From the NCBI GenBank assembly GCA_003725585.1, contig RJMB01000008.1, positions 91,387 to 155,386 of the forward strand: a DNA stretch of 64,000 bases. Direction: 5' to 3'. Shown piece by piece: positions 7,955-17,244 of the stretch. Below the pieces are notes generated by a model. It saw only the letters and a list, made by a program, of their open reading frames with translations, did not search any database and had not been told where the DNA came from. The DNA comes from Halostreptopolyspora alba. Lineage in GTDB: Bacteria; Actinomycetota; Actinomycetes; Streptosporangiales; Streptosporangiaceae. A program made the translations under genes and the position numbers. Numbering within the stretch: position 1 is the stretch's first letter; every line of letters starts with the position of its first letter.

Positions 7955-10081
7955 TCAGAGTGCCTTCGGGCCGTTGGGATGGAACGGAGCCCCGTTCACC
8001 TTCTGGGAGACACCCGTCCAGTCGAGGTAGGGGGTGATCCCGCCGAGGTGGAACGGCCAACCGGCACCGGTGATCAGGCACAGGTCGATGTCGGCTGCCT
8101 CGGCCACCACGCCCTCGTCGAGCATGATCCCGATCTCTCTGGCCAGTGCCTCCAGTGCCCGGTTCAGGATCTGCTCCTCGGTCGAGGGGTTGTCGCCGCC
8201 GGCGAACATCTCCCGGACCTCCGGGTCGAGCTGGAGGTCGGGGCCGAAGAGCTCGGTCTTTCCGGATTCGACCAGCCGGCGCTGCTGCTGGGAGACCCGG
8301 AACCGGTCCGGGAACGCCTCGCTGAGCGTCTCCGCGACGTGCAACGCCACGGCCGGTCCGACGAGCTGGAGCAGCATCAGCGGTGGCATGGGCAGGCCGA
8401 GCGGAGCCACCGCGCGGTCGGCCACCTCCGGCTCGGTGCCCTCCTCGACCGCGTTCAGCACCTCTCCCATGAACAGCGTGAGCAGCCGGTTGACCACGAA
8501 CGCCGGCGCGTCGGCGCACAGCACCGCCGTCTTCTTCAGTGACTTCGCCGTGGCGAAGGCCGTGGCCAGTGTCGCGTCGTCGGTGTGTTCGCCACGCACG
8601 ATCTCCAGCAGCGGAAGGACCGCGACAGGGTTGAAGAAGTGGAAGCCAACCACGCGCTCGGGGTGGCGCAGTCCCCGGGCCATCTCGGTGATCGACAGCG
8701 AGGAGGTGTTGGTCGCCAGGACCGCCTCGGCCGAGACCACGGCCTCCACCTCGGCGAACACCTGCCGCTTGATGTCCATCCGCTCGAAGACGGCCTCGAT
8801 GACGAAGTCGGCGTCGGCGAAGGCGTCCTTGGTCAACGAGCCCGTGACCAGTCCCTTGAGCCGGTTGGCGGTGTCGGGGGACACCCGGCCCTTTGCGAGC
8901 AACGTGTCCACCTCCCCGTGCACGTACTCGATCCCCTTGTCCAGGCGCTCCTGGTCCAGGTCGGTCAGCACGACCGGGACGTTGAGCCGCCGGGCGAACA
9001 GCAGGGCGAGCTGGCCGGCCATGAGACCCGCGCCCACGACCCCCACCTTGGTGATCGGGCGCGCCAGCTCCTTGTCGGGAGCGCCCGCGGGCGTGCGCGC
9101 GCGCTTCTGCGTCAGGTCGAACGCGTACAGTCCCGCCTTGAGCTGGTCGGTCATGATCAGGTCGGCGAGCGCGTCGTCCTCGGCGGCGAACCCCTCGTCG
9201 CGGGTGCGGTAACGGGCCTGGTCGACGAGGTCCAGCGCGCGTAGCGGTGCCGGCGCGGCGCCGTTGAGCTTGCCCTCGACCTGGAACCGGGTGTTGTTGA
9301 CGGCCCGCGTCCAGGTCTCGCCCTTGTCCACCTCGCCCCGCTGCACGGTGACCGCGCCGTTGACGACCCGGGCGGCCCAACGCAGCGACTCCTCGACGAA
9401 GTCGGCCGGTTCGAAGATGGCGTCGGCGATGCCCATCTCATGTGCCCGCTGGCCGTTGATGGTCTTGTTCTGGGCCAGCGGGTTGTCGACGATGAGCTTG
9501 AGAGCCGACTCTGCGCCGATGAGGTTGGGCAGCAGGTAGGTCCCGCCCCACCCCGGGACCAGACCGAGGAACGTCTCGGGCAGCGCGAACGCCGTGACCC
9601 CGGTCGATACGGCGCGGTAGTCGCAGTGCAGCGCCACCTCGACACCGCCGCCCATGGCGGCTCCGTTGACCAACGCGAACGTGGGGACGTTGAGCTCGCC
9701 GAGTTTGCGGAAGGTGTCGTGGCCCAGCTTGCCGATCACGTGCGCCTGCTCGCGGTTCTCGACCCGCGGCACCCCGGTCAGGTCGGCGCCGACCGCGAAG
9801 ATGAACGGTTTTCCGGTGACGGCGACGGCCGAGATGTCCGTGCGCGCCGCCGCGGCGTCGATGGCCTCGCTGAGGCTGGTCAGCCCAGCGGGACCGAAAG
9901 TGTTGGGCTTCGTGTGGTCGTGTCCGTTGTCCAGGGTGATCAGGACAGCGGTGCCCGCCCCGTAGGGAAGCTCCACGTCGCGCGCGAGCGCCCTGGTGAC
10001 GACCTCGTCGGCGAACTGCGCGGCGATTCGGTCGCCGGTCGCGGCGGTGTCGGGGCGGGTGGCGTCGTTGGGGTTACTCAC
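7955..10081 (-). CDS. fadB: Fatty-acid oxidation multienzyme: enoyl-CoA hydratase / 3-hydroxyacyl-CoA dehydrogenase
   Basis: Trifunctional-type alpha subunit of beta-oxidation, 708 aa, cytoplasmic. The N-terminal crotonase domain (about 40-220) carries the oxyanion-hole segments GKPFIFAVGADL and NGAAMGGGVEVAL. A Rossmann motif VGVVGAGLMAGQ near residue 345 begins the NAD-binding dehydrogenase domain, followed by the HFFNPV motif that contains the dehydrogenase catalytic His. Duplicated C-terminal helical domains complete the fold. GTG 10081 was chosen over an upstream frame extension because an AAGGGAA ribosome site lies about 9 nt before it. It follows fadA with a 111-nt gap in the same direction and should form the alpha/beta complex with it, converting enoyl-CoA to 3-ketoacyl-CoA for thiolysis. 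Confidence 0.95.
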   Translation of the reverse strand: MSNPNDATRPDTAATGDRIAAQFADEVVTRALARDVELPYGAGTAVLITLDNGHDHTKPNTFGPAGLTSLSEAIDAAAARTDISAVAVTGKPFIFAVGADLTGVPRVENREQAHVIGKLGHDTFRKLGELNVPTFALVNGAAMGGGVEVALHCDYRAVSTGVTAFALPETFLGLVPGWGGTYLLPNLIGAESALKLIVDNPLAQNKTINGQRAHEMGIADAIFEPADFVEESLRWAARVVNGAVTVQRGEVDKGETWTRAVNNTRFQVEGKLNGAAPAPLRALDLVDQARYRTRDEGFAAEDDALADLIMTDQLKAGLYAFDLTQKRARTPAGAPDKELARPITKVGVVGAGLMAGQLALLFARRLNVPVVLTDLDQERLDKGIEYVHGEVDTLLAKGRVSPDTANRLKGLVTGSLTKDAFADADFVIEAVFERMDIKRQVFAEVEAVVSAEAVLATNTSSLSITEMARGLRHPERVVGFHFFNPVAVLPLLEIVRGEHTDDATLATAFATAKSLKKTAVLCADAPAFVVNRLLTLFMGEVLNAVEEGTEPEVADRAVAPLGLPMPPLMLLQLVGPAVALHVAETLSEAFPDRFRVSQQQRRLVESGKTELFGPDLQLDPEVREMFAGGDNPSTEEQILNRALEALAREIGIMLDEGVVAEAADIDLCLITGAGWPFHLGGITPYLDWTGVSQKVNGAPFHPNGPKAL

Positions 10082-10192
10082 GTGGCGTTCCCTTCCCAGT
10101 CCTGTTCGCTGCGCCCGTGGGTCGCGTTCCTGGCTCACTGGCTTCGGCCGGGCGTTGGGTCCGCGGTGTCGCGGCCGCGCCCACGGCCGGGC

Positions 10193-11374
10193 TCACACCC
10201 GCTCCCAGAGGACCGTGCCGCCCATGCCCATGCCCACGCACATGGTGGTCATGCCGTAACGGACGTCGGGCCGTTCGGCGAACTGTCGGGAGAGCTGGTT
10301 CATCAGCCGGACGCCGGAGGAGGCCAGCGGATGGCCGATGGCGATGGCGCCGCCCCACGGGTTGACGCGGGGGTCGTCGTCGGCGATGCCGAAGTGCTCC
10401 AGGAAGGCCAGCACCTGCACGGCGAACGCCTCGTTGATCTCGATGAGGCCGATGTCGTCCATGGTGAGACCCTGACGGTTCAGCAGCCGCTCGGTGGCCG
10501 GGACCGGGCCCGCCCCCATGAACTCCGGCTCGACCCCGGCGAAGGAGAAGTCCACCAGCCGCATCCGGGCGTCCAGGCCGAGTTCGGCTGCGACCTCCTC
10601 GGCCATGATGAGCGCGCCGGTGGCGCCGTCGTTCAGCCCCGCGGCGTTGCCCGGGGTGACGTTGCCGTGCGCGCGGAACGGTGTCTTGAGTCCGGCCAAC
10701 GACTCCATGGTGGTTTCGGGACGCGGGGGCTCGTCGGCCGTGGCCAGGCCGTAGCCCTCCTCGGCGGAGCGCACCAACGTCTCGACGAGGTCCTGCTGGA
10801 TCTTGCCGTCGGCGTAAGCCTTGGCGACCTTCTCCTGGCTGCGTACCGCGAACGCGTCGGCGCGTTCCTTGGTGACCGTGGGGTAGCGGTCGTGCAGGTT
10901 CTCCGCCGTGTTGCCCATGACGAGGGCGGAGGGGTCGACCAGCTTCTCGGAGAGGAAGCGCGGGTTGGGATCGACACCCTCGCCCATGGGGTGACGTCCC
11001 ATGTGCTCGACACCGCCGGCGATGACGGCGTCGTAGGCGCCGAACGAGATGCTGGCACCGGTGGTGGTCACGGCGGTCATCGCACCCGCGCACATACGGT
11101 CGATCGCGTAGCCCGGCACGCTGCGTGGAAGTCCGGCCAACAGGGCGGCGCTGCGTCCGATCGTCAGTCCCTGGTCGCCGATCTGGGTGGTGGCGGCGAT
11201 GGCTACCTCGTCGACGCGCTCCGGTGGCAGCTCGGGGTTGCGGCGCAACAGTTCACGTATGACGCGGACCACGAGGTCGTCGGCGCGCGTCTCGGCGTAC
11301 AGGCCCTTGCCGGCCTTGCCGAACGGGGTACGTGCCCCGTCGACAAAAACGACATCGCGGGCGGTTCGCGGCAC
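10193..11374 (-). CDS. fadA: Acetyl-CoA acyltransferase (3-ketoacyl-CoA thiolase)
   Basis: Beta subunit of the fatty-acid oxidation complex, 393 aa, cytoplasmic. It cleaves 3-ketoacyl-CoA with CoA. The nucleophile is Cys95 in IDRMCAGAMT, and the other thiolase signatures are present: NEAFAVQ, GHPLASSG with the catalytic His, and CVGMGMGG with the second Cys. GTG 11374 is preceded by a strong GAAGGAGGGG ribosome site, so the ATG 14 codons upstream is rejected. It is the first gene of the fadA-fadB operon. Upstream, at 11419-11430, there is a short inverted repeat (TACT-CGTC-AGTA) that could be a TetR-type site, but the match is weak. Confidence 0.95.
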   Translation of the reverse strand: MPRTARDVVFVDGARTPFGKAGKGLYAETRADDLVVRVIRELLRRNPELPPERVDEVAIAATTQIGDQGLTIGRSAALLAGLPRSVPGYAIDRMCAGAMTAVTTTGASISFGAYDAVIAGGVEHMGRHPMGEGVDPNPRFLSEKLVDPSALVMGNTAENLHDRYPTVTKERADAFAVRSQEKVAKAYADGKIQQDLVETLVRSAEEGYGLATADEPPRPETTMESLAGLKTPFRAHGNVTPGNAAGLNDGATGALIMAEEVAAELGLDARMRLVDFSFAGVEPEFMGAGPVPATERLLNRQGLTMDDIGLIEINEAFAVQVLAFLEHFGIADDDPRVNPWGGAIAIGHPLASSGVRLMNQLSRQFAERPDVRYGMTTMCVGMGMGGTVLWERV

Positions 11375-11601
11375 GATGGCCCCTCCTTCTCCAGTGGTTG
11401 GGTGGCTCGCCCCCATGCTACTCGTCAGTAACTAGTGCTGCGAGCACCGGTGAGACACCCCAAGGACGGTGTTTCGCGGTTGCGCGCGGCGCGGCCCCGA
11501 GAGGCTCAAAGTCACGTCCGGACGCGTGCTGTGGATCCGATGTTACGCCCGGTGATGGGATTCGTTCGGCGCGGCCGCGCTGCGCTTCGGAGAAGCGGCG
11601 T

Positions 11602-12480
11602 CTAGAAGAGCGCGGCGGCCTCGCGGTGGCGCCCGACGGCGCTCAGAGCGCCGGCGAGGTCGCGGCGCATCCGCATGGTGAGCACCCGGATGTCCGGGTC
11701 GCCGGCGGCCGCCAGCCCGTGGCGGTAGGCCAGTCGTAGTGTGTCCACGGCTTCGGCCATGCGTCCCGCCTGGGTGTAGGCCCGTCCCAGCCGGTGGTGG
11801 ACCACCAGGGTGTCGTGGTGGCGGTGGCCCAGGCGGCGTTGCCGGTGGGAGAGCGCGATGCGCAACTGGTGGATCGCGTCGTTGTGCCGACCGGCGGCGG
11901 TGAGTGCCATGCTCAGGCCCAGGCGCAGGCTGTCCCGTTCCTCGGGGGCCGAGGAGTCCTCCAGCGCCTGTTCGAAGCGGGCGATGGCGGCCTCGGGCCG
12001 GCCGCTGCGGCGGTAGCACTGCGCCAGCCGGGCGCGCGCGGTCACGGTGTCTCCCGCTGTGCTGCCCAGGCTCTGTTCCCTGTGGCTGAGCAGGCTTTCC
12101 CACTGGCCGGCGGCGGCGTCGAACCGGCCGGCGTCCTCGTAGGACCAGGCGAGGTTCTCCCGAATGACATCCGTTTGCTCGTGGTCGTCGCCGAACGCGG
12201 CCACGGCGTCGGCCAGGGCGGTCTCGAACTGGGAGATGGCCGCCGCGCGCCGCCCGATCTGGGCGTACTTGCTCGCCAGGTTGTTGCGTGCCGTGACGCT
12301 GTGCGGATCGGTCGAGCCGTGGACCTCGACGGTCTCCTGCAGAGTCCGTTCCAGTGCCGCGGCCCGCATGGCAGGTGTCTGCCCGCGGCCACTGTCGTCG
12401 ACTTCGTCCGTCGAGTCGGCGGCGCCCTCTGCCGAACTCGTGAGTCCGGTCCAGCGCAGCAGTGCCTGCCACACCGACAT
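11602..12480 (-). CDS. Tetratricopeptide repeat protein
   Basis: A 292-aa cytoplasmic protein made almost entirely of TPR-type helical hairpins from about residue 40 to the end. The register repeats every 40-42 residues, for example ARNNLASKYAQIGRRAAAI, ARARLAQCYRRSGRPEAAI and VHHRLGRAYTQAGRMAEAV. This is the TPR_10/TPR_12 (kinesin-light-chain-like) style found in many actinomycete proteins. No enzymatic or DNA-binding domain is attached. It is probably a protein-protein interaction scaffold, with unknown partner. ATG 12480 has GGTGGTGAG upstream. It stands alone, since neither neighbour is close enough for an operon. Confidence 0.8.
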   Translation of the reverse strand: MSVWQALLRWTGLTSSAEGAADSTDEVDDSGRGQTPAMRAAALERTLQETVEVHGSTDPHSVTARNNLASKYAQIGRRAAAISQFETALADAVAAFGDDHEQTDVIRENLAWSYEDAGRFDAAAGQWESLLSHREQSLGSTAGDTVTARARLAQCYRRSGRPEAAIARFEQALEDSSAPEERDSLRLGLSMALTAAGRHNDAIHQLRIALSHRQRRLGHRHHDTLVVHHRLGRAYTQAGRMAEAVDTLRLAYRHGLAAAGDPDIRVLTMRMRRDLAGALSAVGRHREAAALF

Positions 12481-12675
12481 CGGACTCACCACCCCCGCGT
12501 AGTCAGGTGCCGGACGCCACTCACGCTTGCTGCCCCGTACCGGTATCAACACGATTCCATAACATAAGCGGAACACTGGAGTTACGATATCCGGCGAACC
12601 GTACGGGACCAGTGAAATACGTCACTTGTACGATTTTACGGTGTTGTGGGCGTTCTTGGCGGTCTCAGGCTACCG

Positions 12676-13938
12676 CTACGCCTGGCGTAGTGCGGCAGCG
12701 AGGGGGGCCGCGGCCAGGCCGAGCTGCCACTCCCGAACGTTGTTGTCACGCAGGTGATCGGCAACGGCGTCATCGCTGAGCTCCCGTGGCGGCGCCCACG
12801 CGAGCCGGCGCACGGCATCGGGCTGGACCACGTTCTCGGTGGGCATCTCGACCCGCTCGGCGATCGCGGCCACCACCTCGCGCGCCGCGTCCAGCCGGCG
12901 CGCGGCCTCGGGGTCGCGATCGGCCCAGCGGTTGGTGGACGGCGGGCCGTCGCCCGGCGCGCTGGGCTGGGGAAGGTCCGCGCTGGACATCTCGCGCACC
13001 CGGTTGATCGCCTTGAGCCACACCGGAACGTACCGTCGGGCGAGACGCACGCTGAACGGCTTGATCGCGGTGAGCTCGTTCGCCGTGCGCGGCATCGCCG
13101 TGGCCGCCTCGACGATCCCGGAGTCCGGCAGGACCCGCCCCGGCGAGATGTCACGCTCCCGGGCGATCCGGTCGCGCTCCCGCCACAGCTCCCGAACCAC
13201 ACCCAGGGCACGCTGGTTACGCACCTTGTGGATCCCCGACGTTCGCCGCCACGGGTCGGGACGTGGCTCCTTGGGTGGGGCGGTCAGAATGGCGGCGAAC
13301 TCCTCGCGCGCCCAGTCCAGCTTCCCGGAGTCAGTGAGTTCGGTCTCGAGAGCGTCGCGCAGCTCGACCAGGACCTCCACGTCCAGCGCCGCGTAGCAGA
13401 GCCAGTCCCGCGGCAGCGGTCGGACGGACCAGTCGACCGCCGAGTGCTCCTTGGCCAGCCGTAGCCCCAACACGCGCTCCACCATGGAGGCCAGTCCCAC
13501 GCGCTGGTAGCCGAGCAACCGGCCAGCGAGCTCGGTGTCGAACAACCGGTCGGGACGCAGGTCGAGTTCGCTCAGGCAGGGAAGATCCTGGTGCGCCGCG
13601 TGTAGCACCATCTCCACCCCCGCCAGGGCGCCGTCGAGCGCGGCCAGGTCGGGACAGGAGACGGGGTCGATCAGCGCCGATCCGGCGCCCTGGCGGCGGA
13701 GCTGGACGAGGTAGGCCCGCTGCCCGTAGCGGTACCCCGACGCGCGTTCCGCGTCGACCGCGACCGGTCCCGACGCCCCGCCGAACGACTCGATGACACG
13801 AGCCAGGTGCGACTCGTCCGATACAACCGGGGGGACTCCTTCGCGCGGGACGCTCAGCAGCGGCACTTCCTGGCCGTCCCGCCCCTGTGAGGCGCCCGGA
13901 TCCGGTTCACCTGACTTGGAGTTCAGCACGTTCGCCAC
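12676..13938 (-). CDS. rnd: Ribonuclease D family 3'-5' exonuclease with HRDC domain
   Basis: DEDD-type 3'-5' exoribonuclease, 420 aa, implicated in tRNA 3' maturation and RNA turnover. All exonuclease motifs are visible: VAVDAERASGYRYGQ (Asp, Glu), HAAHQDLPCL (Asp) and YAALDVEVL (Tyr and Asp). An HRDC RNA-binding domain follows (VRNQRALGVVRELWRERD to PRTANEL), then a second helical region. The GTG start at 13938 has no clear ribosome site. GTG 13929 is an alternative. In many actinomycetes this gene sits beside the DUF3000 gene and hemE, as here, transcribed in the same direction as DUF3000 with 68 nt between them. Confidence 0.88.
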   Translation of the reverse strand: MANVLNSKSGEPDPGASQGRDGQEVPLLSVPREGVPPVVSDESHLARVIESFGGASGPVAVDAERASGYRYGQRAYLVQLRRQGAGSALIDPVSCPDLAALDGALAGVEMVLHAAHQDLPCLSELDLRPDRLFDTELAGRLLGYQRVGLASMVERVLGLRLAKEHSAVDWSVRPLPRDWLCYAALDVEVLVELRDALETELTDSGKLDWAREEFAAILTAPPKEPRPDPWRRTSGIHKVRNQRALGVVRELWRERDRIARERDISPGRVLPDSGIVEAATAMPRTANELTAIKPFSVRLARRYVPVWLKAINRVREMSSADLPQPSAPGDGPPSTNRWADRDPEAARRLDAAREVVAAIAERVEMPTENVVQPDAVRRLAWAPPRELSDDAVADHLRDNNVREWQLGLAAAPLAAALRQA

Positions 13939-14006
13939 GCAACCACGGTATGCGTTCCAAGAGCCGTGGATGTGCTCCCGGGCCCCATGGGCGCACGGCG
14001 CCGCAC

Positions 14007-14587
14007 TCAGTCGCCGGTGCGCTGCCGGTGCTGTGTGATGTCGGCGACGTCGACCGGTGGCAGCCCCGCGGCGGAGGACAGTAGAGCGAGCCATGCCCGC
14101 ATGTGCGCCGAGAGGTCGTTCGAGGTCGGGGACCAGGAGGCCCGTAACTCCAGCTCGGTGGTGGTCTCCTCCTCCGCCTTGGCCGCGAAGCCCTCCGTTG
14201 TCGCCCGCGTGACGGTGCCACTGAGCGTGTGATGCTCGGCCCCGAGAGTGCTGAGCGCTTCGACCAGCCAGCTCCAGGCGACCTGACCGAGCAGCGGGTC
14301 GCTGGCGAGCTCGGCCTCGAGATCGGCGCTCGCGTAGGCCACGATTCGGAAGGGACCCGGCCAGTCCCGGGTGTCGTCGGGATCGTAGAGCACGATCAGT
14401 CGTCCCAGCGCGACATCGTCCTCACCGACGCGAACGCTCGCCGACATCGCGAAGGCGTGCGGCGCGAGGCGCTGCGGCGCGGGGATCTCCTCGACCACGA
14501 CCTCGGGACGGACCGCGGGCAGGCGCAGGCTCTCGACCGCTTGCCTGAACGCGGGAGGCGCGTCATCGACCCTACCGAGAGGAGGCA
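14007..14587 (-). CDS. DUF3000 domain-containing protein
   Basis: A 193-aa actinobacterial protein of unknown function. It is recognised from APPAFRQAVESLRL, RLAPHAFAMSA and the LGRLIVLYDPDDTRDWPGPFRIVAYASADLE block, which is characteristic of DUF3000. It is soluble, with no signal or membrane segment. It sits between RNase D and divergent hemE, its conserved neighbourhood. The start at ATG 14587 fits homologue length but lacks a good ribosome site. An upstream ATG at 14627 is possible. Confidence 0.82.
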
Positions 14588-14929
14588 TGATGGAAACGTC
14601 AGCCTTAATCTTGAAATCGGAGCACATCGCGCACACGGCCACGGTGCCCACGGGCCGCGCGGACCGGGACACGGGCACCACGCCCCCGCCACCGCGACAC
14701 ACCCGAGGACACGGAAAGCGCACGACGGCGGGCACTCTCCGACGGTGGCACGAGTCGCCAGCCAGCTCGCGGAGTTTCTCCGGCGTGTCTGTGTTTCGCC
14801 TCGATACTGGTTGACCCCTGTGACGAGAACGGTACGCGCCAACTCTAACCGCCACGCGTGGCCGGATTGGGCCAACTCCGGTGGGTCGCCGCCACCAACC
14901 GGTTCCCGGGCCGTGGCACGATCGGGAGT
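14588..14929. other. Intergenic region between divergent DUF3000 and hemE
   Basis: 342 nt with no gene I can support. It must hold the divergent promoters for DUF3000 and hemE. TTGACC at 14811-14816 on the plus strand is a possible -35 for hemE, but no convincing -10 follows. A 75-codon open frame here has no recognisable features. Confidence 0.5.
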
Positions 14930-15961
14930 GTGACCCTGCACGATTCTCCATTTCTGCGCGCCTGCCGGCGCCTGCCGGTGTCCCGCACACCGGTGTGGTT
15001 CATGCGCCAGGCCGGGCGCTCACTGCCCGAGTACCGACGTGTCCGCGCCGACGTCCCCATGCTGGAAGCCTGCGCGCGACCCGACATGATCGTCGAGATC
15101 ACGATGCAGCCGGTGCGGCGCTACGACGTCGACGCCGCCATCTACTTCAGCGACATCGTCCTTCCCCTGAAGGCCATCGGAGTCGACCTGGACATCAGGT
15201 CCGGCGTTGGTCCCGTGGTCGCCGAGCCGGTGCGCGACGCCGACGCCATCACGCGGCTGCGCGACCTCGAGCCCGACGACGTCGGCTACGTGTCCGAGGC
15301 GGTCGGTCAACTCGTCGAGGAGCTCGACGGGCGCCCACTCATCGGGTTCGCGGGTGGACCCTTCACTCTGGCCTCCTACCTGATCGAGGGAGGCCCGTCG
15401 AAGAACCACGAGCACACCAAGGCCCTGATGTACGGCGCCCCCAAGCTCTGGGACGACCTGATGCGTCGCCTGTCGGGGATCACCCTGGAGTTCCTCAAGG
15501 TCCAGCTCGCGGCCGGGGCCAGCGCGGTGCAGCTGTTCGACTCCTGGGTGGGGGCGCTGAGCGCCGCGGACTACCGCGCCTCCGTGCTGCCGCACACCTC
15601 CTGGATCTTCGAGCGCCTGGGCGAGTTCGACGCGCCACGTATCCACTTCGGTGTGGGAACCGGCGAGCTGCTCGGGCTACTCAGCGAGGCGGGAGCCGAC
15701 GTCGTCGGGGTGGACTGGCGGGTGCCGCTCGACAGCGCCGCCCAACGCGTGCAGCCGGGTACGGCCCTGCAGGGCAACCTGGACCCCGCCGCGTTGTTCG
15801 CCCCCTGGGAGGTCATCGCCGAGCGGACCCGCGACATTCTCGACCGGGGGCGCGCGAGCGACGGACACATCTTCAACCTCGGCCACGGGGTGTTGCCCAC
15901 GACCGACCCCGACACGCTCGCGCGCCTCACCGAGTTCGTGCACGAGGAGACCCGGCATTGA
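14930..15961 (+). CDS. hemE: Uroporphyrinogen decarboxylase
   Basis: Decarboxylates the four acetate groups of uroporphyrinogen III to give coproporphyrinogen III, in the cytoplasm. 343 aa, normal length. The N-terminal signature [17 protein letters not shown] near residue 22 carries the substrate-binding Arg residues. The catalytic Asp lies in [16 protein letters not shown], and the second signature [18 protein letters not shown] is intact. GTG 14930 was chosen as the start of the family-conserved N-terminus. The preceding GGGAG is very close to it. It is the first of the haem genes in this section (hemE, then hemY and hemQ further on). Confidence 0.96.
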   Translation: MTLHDSPFLRACRRLPVSRTPVWFMRQAGRSLPEYRRVRADVPMLEACARPDMIVEITMQPVRRYDVDAAIYFSDIVLPLKAIGVDLDIRSGVGPVVAEPVRDADAITRLRDLEPDDVGYVSEAVGQLVEELDGRPLIGFAGGPFTLASYLIEGGPSKNHEHTKALMYGAPKLWDDLMRRLSGITLEFLKVQLAAGASAVQLFDSWVGALSAADYRASVLPHTSWIFERLGEFDAPRIHFGVGTGELLGLLSEAGADVVGVDWRVPLDSAAQRVQPGTALQGNLDPAALFAPWEVIAERTRDILDRGRASDGHIFNLGHGVLPTTDPDTLARLTEFVHEETRH

Positions 15962-16090
15962 CCTCTCCCCGAGCCGGGACACCGGGGCGGATCCCGTTGG
16001 AGTGACCAGCCGGGCCGCCCCGCCCCGGCCGTGGGGGACAGCCCGCGCGACAGGTGCCCACGCCACGGGGGCGGTCACTGTCCGGATCCG

Positions 16091-17107
16091 TCAGGGCTCC
16101 CGCTCGTTCTCCTCCGGGCTGTCGCCGTCGCCTTCCCCGACCGGTTCCGGACGAGGGTCGCCGGACGGCTCCGCCACGACTGCCGTCTCGGTGGCGGCCC
16201 GACGCCGGCGCCACACGAGGACGGGAACCACCGCGACGGCGACGACGGCCAGGAACGGCAGCGACCAGCCCAGGGCGACCGCGGCCCCCTCCAGAACCGA
16301 CAGCAGGGCCCGCCAGCCCCGCACGAGCCCACCGAGGAAGCCGATCGAATCCGACTCCTCCTCGGCCAGGTAGGAGTCGGGTGGCAGCAGCGAGAGCTCG
16401 ATCGTGCCGAGCGAGACGCTGTCGGCCAACGCCTGCTGGCGGGCCTGCAGCGCCTCCAGCTCCTCCTGACGGTCGCTGATCTCGGACTCCACGGCCAGCA
16501 CGTCCTCGACGTCGTCGGCCTCCTCGACCAGTTCGCGCAGCCGGTCGAGGGTCGCCTCGGCCGACTCGACCCGGCTGTCGACGTCGGCCACCTCCTCGGT
16601 GACGTCCTCGACCCGACGTTCCAGGTCCGCCCGGGTACCGAGATCGCCCAGCTCCCGTAGGGCGTCCTCGTAGCTGTCCGTGGGCACCCGCAGCGTCAGC
16701 GACGCTCTGGGCCCCTCGTCGCCGGACTCGGTGGTGACGCTCTCCGCCTCGACGTGTCCGCCCGCGTCGACGACCCACTCCTTGGCGGAGCCGGCGGCGT
16801 CCTCGATCTCGGTGGTCTCCACGGTGAGCTGCGCGGTGTGCACGACCTCGCGCTCACGCACCTCGACATCGGATCCGGCGACCGCCTCCCCGCCCTCGGC
16901 GCCGTCCTCGGCGGCCTCCCCGCCCTCGGCACCGTTCTCGGCGGCACCGCCGCCGTCCGGGGCACGTTCCCCCTGCGGCGCTGAATCCTCCTGCATACTG
17001 GCCTGCTGGGAGTCACCGGAGCAGCCGGCGAGCAGCAGCACCGCCAGTACCGGGGCCAGGACCACCACAACACGGCTCGGGGAGCGTGGGTGTGCTGACG
17101 TACTCAT
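16091..17107 (-). CDS. DUF4349 domain-containing lipoprotein
   Basis: A 338-aa envelope protein. The LLAGC lipobox puts lipidated Cys at residue 29. A short Gly/Glu/Ala tandem repeat (AAENGAEGGEAAEDGAEGGE, roughly 55-75) forms a linker, and the DUF4349 domain follows (EREVVHTAQLTVETTEIEDA and a long coiled coil with RLRELVEEADDVEDVLAVES). One membrane helix near the C-terminus (LPFLAVVAVAVVPVLVW) precedes a basic then acidic tail. The protein is therefore anchored at both ends. Function is unknown. It converges on hemE and diverges from hemY. Confidence 0.85.
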   Translation of the reverse strand: MSTSAHPRSPSRVVVVLAPVLAVLLLAGCSGDSQQASMQEDSAPQGERAPDGGGAAENGAEGGEAAEDGAEGGEAVAGSDVEVREREVVHTAQLTVETTEIEDAAGSAKEWVVDAGGHVEAESVTTESGDEGPRASLTLRVPTDSYEDALRELGDLGTRADLERRVEDVTEEVADVDSRVESAEATLDRLRELVEEADDVEDVLAVESEISDRQEELEALQARQQALADSVSLGTIELSLLPPDSYLAEEESDSIGFLGGLVRGWRALLSVLEGAAVALGWSLPFLAVVAVAVVPVLVWRRRRAATETAVVAEPSGDPRPEPVGEGDGDSPEENEREP

Positions 17108-17244
17108 GTCCCGTCCGACGTGGCCGACCACCCCCACGTTGCGTGCCGGGAGTAACGCCTCGATCACGACTCCGCCGATCCCGACACGGGCCGGCTGGCC
17201 GGGGGTGTGTCTCAGGGGGTCGAATCGTCTGGAAAGCTGGGAGC

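Noticed and set aside
6987..9380. 797-codon minus-strand frame
   Set aside because: Runs across the MMPL gene, the membrane-protein gene and fadB in wrong frames. Arg/Gly-rich with no domain.
9440..11431. 663-codon plus-strand frame across fadB and fadA
   Set aside because: Antisense shadow of two clear enzymes, with no family motif.
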